From a virus, in the IMG/VR virus record IMGVR_UViG_3300030090_004637, positions 1-37,755 of that record: a stretch of DNA of 37,755 bases; one strand, 5' to 3'. Below are positions 31,817 through 37,399 of this stretch, piece after piece; position 1 is the first letter of the stretch, and every line of letters starts with the position of its first letter. Under the pieces are notes generated by a model that was not told the origin of the DNA, searched no databases, and was given only the letters and a program-made list of their open reading frames with translations. The translations under genes and the position numbers were made by a program.

Positions 31817-32163
31817 ATAAAAACCAAGCATTTGACAATCCGTTAGGTCTGTCGGAAAAAATAATAAAGACCATTTTAGATCATCAATCTAATGAAGAAA
31901 TGAAGAAGGTATGTAGCGTCATAAAATTTACTGATGATGAAGTTGAGGATTTTAATTTGCATATGAATAGGCTTAGTCTTGTTTTATTAGGCTTACAAGA
32001 GATTACATATCCTTCTATATCAACAGAAAAGATGGATCAGGAAGAACTTGAAGAACTTGAAGAACTTGCTCGAAAAACTTGGCTATACATGAGAAATCTT
32101 GAAAATAAACTCTTTGATGCTTGGGAAAAAAAAGAGAAGCAACTAGCAGAAGCAGAAGGATGA
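31813..32163 (+). CDS. Hypothetical coiled-coil protein
   Basis: The 116-residue protein is helical throughout. Its acidic coiled-coil segment E-E-L-E-E-L-E-E-L-A (about residues 76-85) comes from a 12-base tandem repeat (gaagaacttgaa type). It ends in Lys/Glu/Ala. No domain is recognised. It overlaps its neighbours by four bases on both sides, inside the early operon. Confidence 0.62.
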   Translation: MNKNQAFDNPLGLSEKIIKTILDHQSNEEMKKVCSVIKFTDDEVEDFNLHMNRLSLVLLGLQEITYPSISTEKMDQEELEELEELARKTWLYMRNLENKLFDAWEKKEKQLAEAEG

Positions 32164-32339
32164 ACAAAAACGCCATTAAAAAACGCCGCATTAAGGCGGT
32201 GAAGGCGGTTTTACAGAAACCTCTGAGTCAAGACATGAAAGCCTATTGGACTGGCGTTCTGAAACACCTCAGTTCTTGGTCGGTGGAAAAACGCAACATG
32301 GGGTTGAATGAAATGAAGAAGGCGGTATCAGATGAGTAA
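32160..32339 (+). CDS. Small basic helical protein
   Basis: The 59-residue protein starts N-K-N-A-I-K-K-R-R-I-K-A-V-K-A-V and has Y-W-T-G-V-L-K-H-L-S-S-W. It is helical and strongly basic at its N-terminus, suitable for nucleic-acid contact. The ATG at 32160 overlaps the previous TGA (ATGA), and its own stop overlaps the next ORF by eight bases. Function unknown. Confidence 0.58.
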   Translation: MNKNAIKKRRIKAVKAVLQKPLSQDMKAYWTGVLKHLSSWSVEKRNMGLNEMKKAVSDE

Positions 32340-32460
32340 GGGAAGCAAACAAAGACCAGTCGATAAAAAGCGTTTTGATGAAGGGTTTGACCGAATATTC
32401 GGCAAGAAGCCAACAAGCCACAAAAAATTAAAGAAAAAAGATACAAAAGCTCCAATATGA
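32332..32460 (+). CDS. Tiny basic protein, RPVDK...FDRIFG family
   Basis: The 42-residue ORF carries R-P-V-D-K-K-R-F-D-E-G-F-D-R-I-F-G-K-K, a pattern I recall from very small proteins in many phages, followed by a Lys-rich tail. It overlaps the gene before by eight bases and the GNAT gene after by four (ATGA). The conserved core makes it a real gene despite its size; its function is unknown. Confidence 0.68.
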   Translation: MSKGSKQRPVDKKRFDEGFDRIFGKKPTSHKKLKKKDTKAPI

Positions 32461-32948
32461 CTCCAATCGTTAAAAAAGCACTCGGCTGGTTTCAGAAAAA
32501 AAGCAACTTTGTACGACTCTACAACATTGATGTCTCTCAAGACCCTGTGAGACCTGAGCTAAGTCTCAGGTGGAGAACTTCATTCGATAGACAAATTTAT
32601 GGTCTAAAGCAGGGTGATGAAATTCAGGCGGTTGTTTGTTTGGCTTTTACCAATGACATTCCTCACACTGTCAGAGAGCTTGATTTGATGAGCAGAGTCA
32701 GCAAGTACGAGAAAAATGCAGACATTGCTATTGCCTATACCGTTTGGAGCAACAAAAAAAGGGTAGGTGCTGGCAAGCAAATAATGAAAGAAGTGCTTGA
32801 ATACGCAAAAAAACAGCATTTGCAAAGGGTTGTGACGCTGAGTCCTTTGACACCGCTGGCAACTCATTTCCACATTAAATGTGGGGCAAAGCTAATTTCT
32901 CTTAATTCAGAGACACAGAATTTTGAATACAGAATTAGAAAGAATTAG
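32457..32948 (+). CDS. GNAT-family acetyltransferase-like protein
   Basis: The 163-residue protein has the GNAT coenzyme-A loop R-V-G-A-G-K at about 101-106 (R-x-x-G-x-G/A-like), preceded by the strand I-A-Y-T-V-W-S-N-K-K. Afterwards come V-V-T-L-S-P-L-T and H-I-K-C-G-A-K-L-I, the usual second half of the fold. It may acetylate a host or phage protein or a small molecule; the acceptor is unknown. It starts on ATGA with the preceding ORF, near the end of the operon. Confidence 0.72.
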   Translation: MTPIVKKALGWFQKKSNFVRLYNIDVSQDPVRPELSLRWRTSFDRQIYGLKQGDEIQAVVCLAFTNDIPHTVRELDLMSRVSKYEKNADIAIAYTVWSNKKRVGAGKQIMKEVLEYAKKQHLQRVVTLSPLTPLATHFHIKCGAKLISLNSETQNFEYRIRKN

Positions 32949-32959
32949 GAGTTATTGGA

Positions 32960-33292
32960 ATGTGGAAAGATGAGTACAGCAGGTTTCAGGGGCTGACAGA
33001 AGAAATTTATTATGAATACCGATACGGGATGAGTTCATATGGCTATTGGATTTATCAAGAAGAGTTTGATGAAGAGATTGATGAAGAGGACTATGGAGTA
33101 ATCGAAATACTGTATCTGGATTCAGATGATGGCGGCATCATATTCTCTAGCGAGAATGATATTTTTCCCGAAAAGGGGATGCAGATCAAAATGATTGGCT
33201 CTCGCTATGCAGACATTTCCACAAAAGTTCTAAGAGAAATCACTGGGATCATGAGTAAATTCATGTCTGCCAAGAGAAATAAATGGGTTTAA
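32960..33292 (+). CDS. Hypothetical acidic protein at the operon end
   Basis: This 110-residue protein is very acidic and rich in Tyr: E-E-I-Y-Y-E-Y-R-Y, then E-E-F-D-E-E-I-D-E-E-D-Y, followed by beta strands and a basic C-terminal helix (K-F-M-S-A-K-R-N-K). The acidic, aromatic surface could mimic DNA, as in some phage anti-defence proteins, but there is no direct evidence. AGGAG (32948-32952) precedes the ATG. A terminator follows the stop. Confidence 0.62.
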   Translation: MWKDEYSRFQGLTEEIYYEYRYGMSSYGYWIYQEEFDEEIDEEDYGVIEILYLDSDDGGIIFSSENDIFPEKGMQIKMIGSRYADISTKVLREITGIMSKFMSAKRNKWV

Positions 33293-33298
33293 GAAAGA

Positions 33299-33330
33299 AA
33301 GGGAGCGTGAACTCCCTATTTTATCGCTCA
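33299..33330. terminator. Bidirectional terminator between convergent operons
   Basis: AGGGAG (33300-33305) pairs with CTCCCT (33312-33317) round a 6-base loop. Plus-strand RNA continues ATTTTATC; minus-strand RNA ends in TTTCTTTC. A second possible pairing GAGCG/CGCTC (33303-33307, 33325-33329) lies in the same place. It separates the plus operon (to 33292) from the minus operon (from 33333). Confidence 0.65.
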
Positions 33331-33332
33331 TT

Positions 33333-33593
33333 TTAGCTCTCCCTTAACGAACGAGCTACTGCATCAATGGTTTCAAAAATATCGCCATACAGAGCCGACC
33401 TTTTTGGCACATAATAATATCCCTTTGAGCTTGGGTATGGGCCTTTCCCATTGCCGAGAGACTGTCGGATTTGTCCAACTATTTTACCTTTAGTTTTAGG
33501 TCTCGGATTTGAAGCGTCTACTTTGTATGTCTCTATGTATCCGGCATCTGCAAGTTTGACATCCCTTGCAACAACATATTTTCTTTGGTTCAT
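33333..33593 (-). CDS. Hypothetical basic protein
   Basis: The 86-residue protein is basic with Y-V-V-A-R-D-V-K-L-A-D-A-G-Y, a Pro/Lys segment (N-P-R-P-K-T-K-G-K-I-V-G-Q-I) and a Y-Y-Y-V-P strand. A final helix has I-D-A-V-A-R-S-L. It looks like a small beta-plus-helix fold. Its ATG overlaps the upstream gene stop by four bases. It is the last gene of the minus-strand early operon. I recognise no family. Confidence 0.6.
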   Translation of the reverse strand: MNQRKYVVARDVKLADAGYIETYKVDASNPRPKTKGKIVGQIRQSLGNGKGPYPSSKGYYYVPKRSALYGDIFETIDAVARSLRES

Positions 33594-33928
33594 CTTAAAT
33601 CCCCTGTGATAATTTCCTGTTCTTTTGCAGCAAGTAAAATCGCCTTATCCATAATCGGCTCGGTAATTTCATAGATAGCATCCCAGTTGTTTTCTTTAGC
33701 TAAACTTATTGTTTTTGGAAAGTAGTAAGCCGTTTTATGACAAGAATTGCTGCCACCATTATTGAATAAATCATAGTAAGCATTTGACATCAGACGAAAC
33801 CTCTCCAGCTTTGGATTGTTTTCTGTGTCGTTAACCGACCCCTCAACTGGTATTAACTTTTCAAGTTTCTCGTTGATCAGTTCATAAGTCCCAGTGCTGT
33901 CCCAATAGTTTCCTTTATTTAATTGCAT
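33590..33928 (-). CDS. Hypothetical protein
   Basis: The 112-residue protein has an N-terminal part with Y-W-D-S-T-G-T-Y-E-L-I-N-E-K-L-E and a middle F-R-L-M-S-N-A-Y-Y-D-L-F-N-N-G-G-S-N, followed by C-H-K-T-A-Y-Y-F-P-K. A helical end holds two Ala/Glu-rich segments. I recall the N-N-G-G-x-N-S pattern from small uncharacterised phage proteins. It belongs to the minus-strand operon and overlaps the next gene by four bases. Confidence 0.62.
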   Translation of the reverse strand: MQLNKGNYWDSTGTYELINEKLEKLIPVEGSVNDTENNPKLERFRLMSNAYYDLFNNGGSNSCHKTAYYFPKTISLAKENNWDAIYEITEPIMDKAILLAAKEQEIITGDLR

Positions 33929-33949
33929 CTCAGTTCCCCTTGTTTCTCT

Positions 33950-34231
33950 TTAATAGTCTATTGATTCTGGATCAATGAAGGCTTCAGTATGAATTGTGGT
34001 TTTTTTCTCGACAGTCTCTTTTTTAATCCCGTTGCAGTCTTTGTGATGCGCGCCTTGAGATAGAGCCTCGCAAATGTATTCATACCAAGCCGTTGAGTCA
34101 CCATCCAAAACAGCAGGACAGTCTGTAGTCCTTAGAACTTCTTTTTTCGTGATGTCTATTTCTCCAGCAATTTTTTCAACTATCGTTACAGTAGTAACTG
34201 TCGTTCTTTCACCCTCAACATAAAATTTCAT
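33950..34231 (-). CDS. Hypothetical beta-rich protein
   Basis: This 93-residue protein is rich in Thr, Val and Glu, with alternating strands (T-T-V-T-T-V-T-I-V, then K-K-E-V-L-R-T-T-D-C-P-A-V-L). A Trp/Tyr helix (W-Y-E-Y-I-C-E-A-L) and H-H-K-D-C come next. Three cysteines and two histidines could bind zinc, but the spacing is not a clear motif. AAGAGGAAAAT precedes the ATG. Function unknown. Confidence 0.6.
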   Translation of the reverse strand: MKFYVEGERTTVTTVTIVEKIAGEIDITKKEVLRTTDCPAVLDGDSTAWYEYICEALSQGAHHKDCNGIKKETVEKKTTIHTEAFIDPESIDY

Positions 34232-34251
34232 TTTATTTTCCTCTTATTTCC

Positions 34252-34584
34252 TCAGTTGGAGGAATAAACATTGGAAGTTGGAAAAAGCTCAGACACTGCC
34301 TTTACCGCTTTTGAGTCATGCCCACCGATGTTCCATGACTTCAACTTTTCTACTGGCGGTGCTTTAGGCCCGTTGTAGACCCGTCCGTTTTTCCAGTTGT
34401 AGAGTGTGACCACAACCTCACCGTTTACCTCAAAGCTCCAATGAGCATCGATTTTCTCTACTGGATGTGTGGGCTGTCCCAATACTGAAACAATCTCCGC
34501 ATAGGAAGCGGTGAGGTGGCCTTTCAGACTCGTGCCATCGGTCTTGTTCCACTGGCCGTCTACTCGTTCGATTTTCTTGCTCAT
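34252..34584 (-). CDS. Conserved phage protein, FGEPT-like
   Basis: The 110-residue protein contains G-T-S-L-K-G-H-L-T-A-S-Y-A-E-I-V-S-V-L-G-Q-P-T, then W-S-F-E-V-N-G-E-V-V-V-T-L-Y-N-W-K, and W-N-I-G-G-H-D near its end. I recall this combination from a widespread uncharacterised phage family. The ATG at 34584 follows C-G-A-G-G-A-A-A-C, and a 7-bp GC hairpin lies in the leader. Function unknown; the duplicated leader suggests common control with the gene before it. Confidence 0.68.
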   Translation of the reverse strand: MSKKIERVDGQWNKTDGTSLKGHLTASYAEIVSVLGQPTHPVEKIDAHWSFEVNGEVVVTLYNWKNGRVYNGPKAPPVEKLKSWNIGGHDSKAVKAVSELFPTSNVYSSN

Positions 34585-34665
34585 GTCAGTTTCCTCGTTG
34601 ATTTTCCAAGACCTTTCGGTTTCGGCGGGGGAATCACCCCCGCAACTCGTCAGTTGGAATTAAAA
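34585..34665 (-). promoter_or_regulatory. Leader module B with 7-bp GC hairpin
   Basis: Read on the minus strand, this gap begins with TTTTAATTCCAACTGACGAG, forms a perfect hairpin (GCGGGGG/CCCCCGC at 34625-34643, 5-base loop), continues through CCGAAA and TTGGAAAA, and ends CGAGGAAACTGAC just before the ATG. It matches leader A (35221-35308) at both ends. No U run follows the hairpin, so it is not a simple terminator. Confidence 0.7.
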
Positions 34666-35220
34666 GTTGTAATCATAAAAAGCATATGGCCGAGGGGTTA
34701 GTCCAAATCTGCTACCCTTGTAAGTCCATTTTTCCAGATCATGCTTCGAGCGCCTGATGCGAAAAACAGGAGCGTCATTATCGCTTTCATAAGTTACTTT
34801 TTGATCGCGCTGGTTTTCAACGTGACCTGAGAAGCCACCAACGTGTTGTTTGAGATGCGCTATGTCATGCGTTGCTTTCATCTCACGAACTTCAATAGTT
34901 TTGTCGCTGATTACTTTGACAATCTCGTAAGCATGAACATCTGAGTAACCGTATTCGCTGGCATGAGTATATTTAATGACTTTTTGGTTTATTTTGTAAC
35001 GATCATCAGCTTTGGCTAATTCTTGTTTCCAATGATCTTTAATCTCAGGATCATTTTGCGTGGCTATCTCATTAGCTAGGTAATCCTTCCAATTTTTTAT
35101 TTCTTGCTCTTTCATAGCCTCGGCTTCTTCGCGGGTTCTAACCCAGTATGAAGGCCGTTCTTCGGCGCGCCATCCGTCCTCTGTGCGTGTTTCTAGAAAA
35201 TAGTAAGTAATGTCAATCAT
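34660..35220 (-). CDS. Conserved phage protein with VREM...FYDYNF domain
   Basis: The 186-residue protein has a charged helical N-terminal half (E-E-A-E-A-M-K-E-Q-E, about 30-75). The C-terminal domain shows Y-E-I-V-K-V-I-S-D-K-T-I-E-V-R-E-M, then G-G-F-S-G-H-V-E-N-Q-R-D-Q, R-I-R-R-S-K and the ending F-Y-D-Y-N-F. I recall this C-terminal domain from many phages as uncharacterised. I chose the ATG at 35220 with GAGGAGAC in front; an in-frame GTG at 35289 would start in the shared leader and lacks a ribosome site. Confidence 0.7.
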   Translation of the reverse strand: MIDITYYFLETRTEDGWRAEERPSYWVRTREEAEAMKEQEIKNWKDYLANEIATQNDPEIKDHWKQELAKADDRYKINQKVIKYTHASEYGYSDVHAYEIVKVISDKTIEVREMKATHDIAHLKQHVGGFSGHVENQRDQKVTYESDNDAPVFRIRRSKHDLEKWTYKGSRFGLTPRPYAFYDYNF

Positions 35221-35308
35221 GTCAGTCTCCTCGTTTGGCTTTCCAATATCCCGCCTCCTTCGGGATTTCGGCTGGTTACCATCCAGCACTCGTCAGTTGG
35301 AATTAAAA
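35221..35308 (-). promoter_or_regulatory. Leader module A with SD-loop hairpin
   Basis: On the minus strand this gap starts with the same 20-plus bases as leader B, has a CTGG...CCAG stem, then ATCCCG/CGGGAT (35248-35266) with AAGGAGG in its 7-base loop, and ends CGAGGAGACTGAC before the ATG. The purine-rich loop mimics a ribosome binding site. The ends match leader B; the hairpins differ. Confidence 0.7.
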
Positions 35309-35321
35309 TGGACTGGTATAT

Positions 35322-35663
35322 CTATTGAAACAATGGAGTAAGGTCAACGGTGACATGTTCTCCATCTTCATAATCTTCCATCTCGATATAATCTCTCACG
35401 CTTCTGAAGTAGTCGTACCTAGTCTCGAAAGAGGCTTCTTTGATGCCGTTGGATTTCAATTCCTTCACGATTTCCATCAGGACGCGCAATGTTACTGGCC
35501 CATCCTGAAAGCTATACTGCATGTCGTTGTTTCCAGCGTCATATGTTATCCACCACTGATTAGAGCGAATTAAAGGAAATTCTTTTTTATCCCAATCTTT
35601 TTTCATCTCCGCTAATACTTTTGTTTTTTCGCTTTTAATTTTTTGTAATATCGTGTTTCCCAT
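35322..35663 (-). CDS. Hypothetical protein, first gene of minus operon
   Basis: The 113-residue protein has a Lys-rich N-terminal helix, then Q-W-W-I-T-Y-D-A-G-N-N-D-M-Q-Y-S-F, a helical middle (V-L-M-E-I-V-K-E-L-K) and an acidic end (Y-I-E-M-E-D-Y-E-D-G-E). It is the first gene behind the strong minus-strand promoter at 35708-35736, with a ribosome site CGAGGAGAC before its ATG. No family is recognised; as an early gene it may act on the host. Confidence 0.62.
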   Translation of the reverse strand: MGNTILQKIKSEKTKVLAEMKKDWDKKEFPLIRSNQWWITYDAGNNDMQYSFQDGPVTLRVLMEIVKELKSNGIKEASFETRYDYFRSVRDYIEMEDYEDGEHVTVDLTPLFQ

Positions 35664-35707
35664 GCTTGTCTCCTCGCTTGCCGTGTGTGTTTATTTAACT
35701 CACAGTA

Positions 35708-35736
35708 ATTATAAGTTACTACGCACTACAATACAA
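35708..35736 (-). promoter_or_regulatory. Strong sigma70-type promoter for the minus operon
   Basis: On the minus strand TTGTAT (35736-35731), a 17-bp spacer and a perfect TATAAT (35713-35708) lie about 45 bp before the ATG at 35663. The spacer holds CGTAGTA (35723-35717), also found in the promoters at 22754 and 23165. The -35 lies inside the second copy of the 15-bp repeat. Confidence 0.75.
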
Positions 35737-35740
35737 CACT
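35726..35740 (+). repeat. 15-bp repeat CTACAATACAACACT, copy 2
   Basis: Identical to 22701-22715, in the same orientation on the plus strand. Here it covers the -35 region of the minus-strand promoter, so a protein bound to it would block or activate that promoter. No operator-binding repressor gene is recognised in the window. Confidence 0.6.
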
Positions 35741-35808
35741 ATTAGATGATTATTTATTAAGGCTAAATCATGGTTGAATTATGGGATTAAGGGGCTACCA
35801 TTGTCGCT

Positions 35809-36336
35809 ATGGCTAAAACATCAGATTTAACTCCGAAGCAGGCAAGGTTTTGCAGAGAGCTTGCAAGCGGGAAGTCCCAAGCAGAAGCGTATCGTATCGC
35901 CTATGATGTGGGGCCAGATGCGTCCAAGAAGACGCAGGTTGAGGCTGCAAGCCGTCTGATGGCTAGAGACAATGTAAGAGCAAGGGTTGATGCTCTGGTG
36001 GCGGCTAGAGAGCGCGGGATGCAGCAAAAGGCGCTCTCTCAGAGAGATTTGGTCATGGAACGGCTTCGAGAGGCCGTTGATGACGATGATTTCGGCCCTA
36101 ACCGATTGAAAGCTATACAAATTTTAGCTCAAGTCAGCGGTTTAATGCGTAACGATATCCATTTGACGCAGGAAGACAACAGAAGCGCAGATGCGATTAG
36201 AGATGACTTAGAAAACAAGCTACTGGCGTTAGGGGTACAGCTAGAATCAGCCCCAGAGGGCGATACAGAGCCTCTGGAAGAGGATTTATCTGATCCTGTA
36301 GCAAACAACAGCACTGAGGCTGATCAAATCCACTAA
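35809..36336 (+). CDS. terS: Terminase small subunit
   Basis: The 175-residue protein recognises phage DNA for packaging. It has L-T-P-K-Q-A-R-F-C-R-E-L-A-S-G-K-S-Q-A-E-A-Y at the start (helix-turn-helix of the Terminase_2 type), then a helical oligomerisation region and a long acidic tail (E-G-D-T-E-P-L-E-E-D-L). The ribosome site is weak (AAGGGG at 35789-35794, 15 bases away); an in-frame ATT nine bases earlier would sit better but family members start with Met near here. The 15-bp iterons downstream may be its binding site. The large subunit must lie beyond the window. Confidence 0.85.
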   Translation: MAKTSDLTPKQARFCRELASGKSQAEAYRIAYDVGPDASKKTQVEAASRLMARDNVRARVDALVAARERGMQQKALSQRDLVMERLREAVDDDDFGPNRLKAIQILAQVSGLMRNDIHLTQEDNRSADAIRDDLENKLLALGVQLESAPEGDTEPLEEDLSDPVANNSTEADQIH

Positions 36337-36371
36337 CAGCGACCAGTCTGCCAATAGTTGGAATAGTCACG

Positions 36372-36572
36372 ATTTCCCACTTTGGCCTTAAAAACGGGCA
36401 ATAATTTGTTAAGCGCATAATCTATATTATGTTAAATAGAAACATAAGTTGTTGATTATAAAGGATAATACATTGCAACCTCTATTTCCCACCTGTCTTT
36501 TATCGAGATATCGCTCGTAAGTCATTGATTCTTCGTTGGAGAGGTAATTATCGATATGCTCTGATTTCCCAC
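36372..36572 (+). repeat. Three dispersed ATTTCCCAC repeats
   Basis: ATTTCCCAC occurs at 36372-36380, 36484-36492 and 36564-36572. The first and third continue in parallel (TT-G-CCT-AAAA--GGCA), so about 30 bases are related. Spacing is 112 and 80 bases. Confidence 0.6.
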
Positions 36573-36710
36573 TTCGACCTCAAAACAGGCATATAAGTAA
36601 GTGCTCACTAACATAGGGTGGCCTTTTTGATAAAACCAAAATATCCTTATAAATCAATAAGTTAGGCCCCACCCCCGCGCATATATCAGGCCACTTCAGC
36701 TGAACTTAGT

Positions 36711-36739
36711 ATTAGTAATCCGCTCAAATAATTACTAAT
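36711..36739. repeat. Inverted repeat ATTAGTAAT / ATTACTAAT
   Basis: A perfect 9-bp inverted repeat (36711-36719 and 36731-36739) with an 11-base centre. It could be a dimeric regulator's operator or a weak hairpin. Confidence 0.5.
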
Positions 36740-36828
36740 TTCTGATAAAAACCTTAGTTTCCATGCTGTTACCATAATGTAGCATCGTGATCAGCCCTTT
36801 TTTTCTGAGAAAACAGGCTAGGAGTCCC

Positions 36829-36966
36829 ATGCCTGAAAAATTTTTTGCAAAACTCTGTGTCTTCCTATACTGTGTCGTTATAATCCCCGCTGGAAGCGAT
36901 CTGATTATAGAGATTCTGATTCCAGAGACTCTGATTACAGAATATTTTTTGGGGTTTAGCTTATAA
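36829..36966 (+). CDS. Possible tiny signal-peptide-like ORF over the iterons
   Basis: A 45-codon ORF starts at ATG 36829 with AGGAG five bases upstream. It encodes M-P-E-K-F-F-A-K-L-C-V-F-L-Y-C-V-V-I-I-P, a hydrophobic signal- or membrane-like N-terminus. Then come three pentapeptides L-I-I-E-I, L-I-P-E-T, L-I-T-E-Y made by the first three 15-bp iterons. The second iteron block, outside the ORF, is in another frame, so the repeats are likely selected as DNA. The ORF may be chance or a toxic membrane peptide. Confidence 0.3.
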   Translation: MPEKFFAKLCVFLYCVVIIPAGSDLIIEILIPETLITEYFLGFSL

Positions 36967-37015
36967 ATAGCTGATTACAGAGTAGCTGATTACAGATCAG
37001 CTGATATCAGTGTGA
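36901..37015 (+). repeat. Six 15-bp iterons in two triplets (CTGATTACAGA)
   Basis: CTGATTACAGA-like units begin at 36901, 36916 and 36931 (first triplet, exact 15-bp steps) and at 36971, 36986 and 37001 (second triplet, exact 15-bp steps), with a 25-base AT-rich gap after the third unit. The best units share the first 11 bases; the last one is CTGATATCAG. Such spacing is typical of protein-binding iterons. Confidence 0.8.
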
Positions 37016-37207
37016 TGATCGTGGGATAGTGGAGTGGTGGTTCTATATTTTCTAGTCCCCTACTGATCGATGTTCCGTTTCTTTTGATGGGTGAAATGAA
37101 AAACATCAGGAAAACGAGCCACTGCTTCACTATTTTTTTGTGGAAATTGCGGGTATTCTTTGTTGGTGGCTAGAAACAGAAAGCAATCAGTGGTGGACAA
37201 GAAAGCA

Positions 37208-37399
37208 ATGGACATAGCCTTAGAATCCTTAAAACGCATAGAGGCGCATGAAAAAGAATGCGGTGAGCGTTGGTCTGAGGCAATCACAGAGATAAGACAC
37301 CTAAAGGAACTCACCTCCAGTCATTCAGCCCGATGGGAGAAGCTGGCGTGGTTGGTCGTGGCGGCGGTAGTGGTTCAGGTTCTAGCTGGAATCTTCTGA
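37208..37399 (+). CDS. Coiled-coil protein with C-terminal TM (XhlA-like)
   Basis: The 63-residue protein has a charged coiled coil (L-E-S-L-K-R-I-E-A-H-E-K-E-C-G, then I-T-E-I-R-H-L-K-E-L) followed by one C-terminal membrane helix (L-V-V-A-A-V-V-V-Q-V-L-A-G-I-F, about 48-62). The plan is that of XhlA-type phage haemolysin/holin partners. The start is uncertain: ATG 37208 begins the conserved part; GTG at 37190, 37193 or 37166 are in-frame alternatives, none with a strong ribosome site. The stop abuts the next ATG. Confidence 0.6.
   Translation: MDIALESLKRIEAHEKECGERWSEAITEIRHLKELTSSHSARWEKLAWLVVAAVVVQVLAGIF

Larger units (their letters stand above)
36337..37159 (+). other. Mostly non-coding region, possible packaging site or origin
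   Basis: About 820 bases between the small terminase and the next clear gene hold no long ORF on either strand. They contain three copies of ATTTCCCAC, an inverted repeat, two blocks of 15-bp iterons and one weak small ORF. The region is AT-rich in parts (36400-36470, 36630-36780). Its place next to terS fits a pac or cos site; an origin is the other possibility. Confidence 0.6.

Noticed and set aside
22815-35663. Integrase or lysogeny repressor suggesting a temperate phage
   Set aside because: No integrase, excisionase or CI-like gene is visible; the unknown small genes do not show such motifs. The missing part of the genome was not available.
35800-36336. ATT start for the small terminase, better spaced from AAGGGG
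   Set aside because: ATT starts are very rare and family members begin at the Met used; kept only as a note.
36901-37015. 15-bp iterons as a CRISPR array
   Set aside because: Units are too short and adjoin each other without spacers; no cas genes are nearby.
36337-37159. tRNA gene in the long gap
   Set aside because: No cloverleaf with a TTCGA-type T loop and matching acceptor stem could be found by eye.
37060-37314. 84-codon minus-strand ORF near the right end
   Set aside because: Overlaps the coiled-coil/TM gene antisense, has low-complexity composition and no ribosome site.
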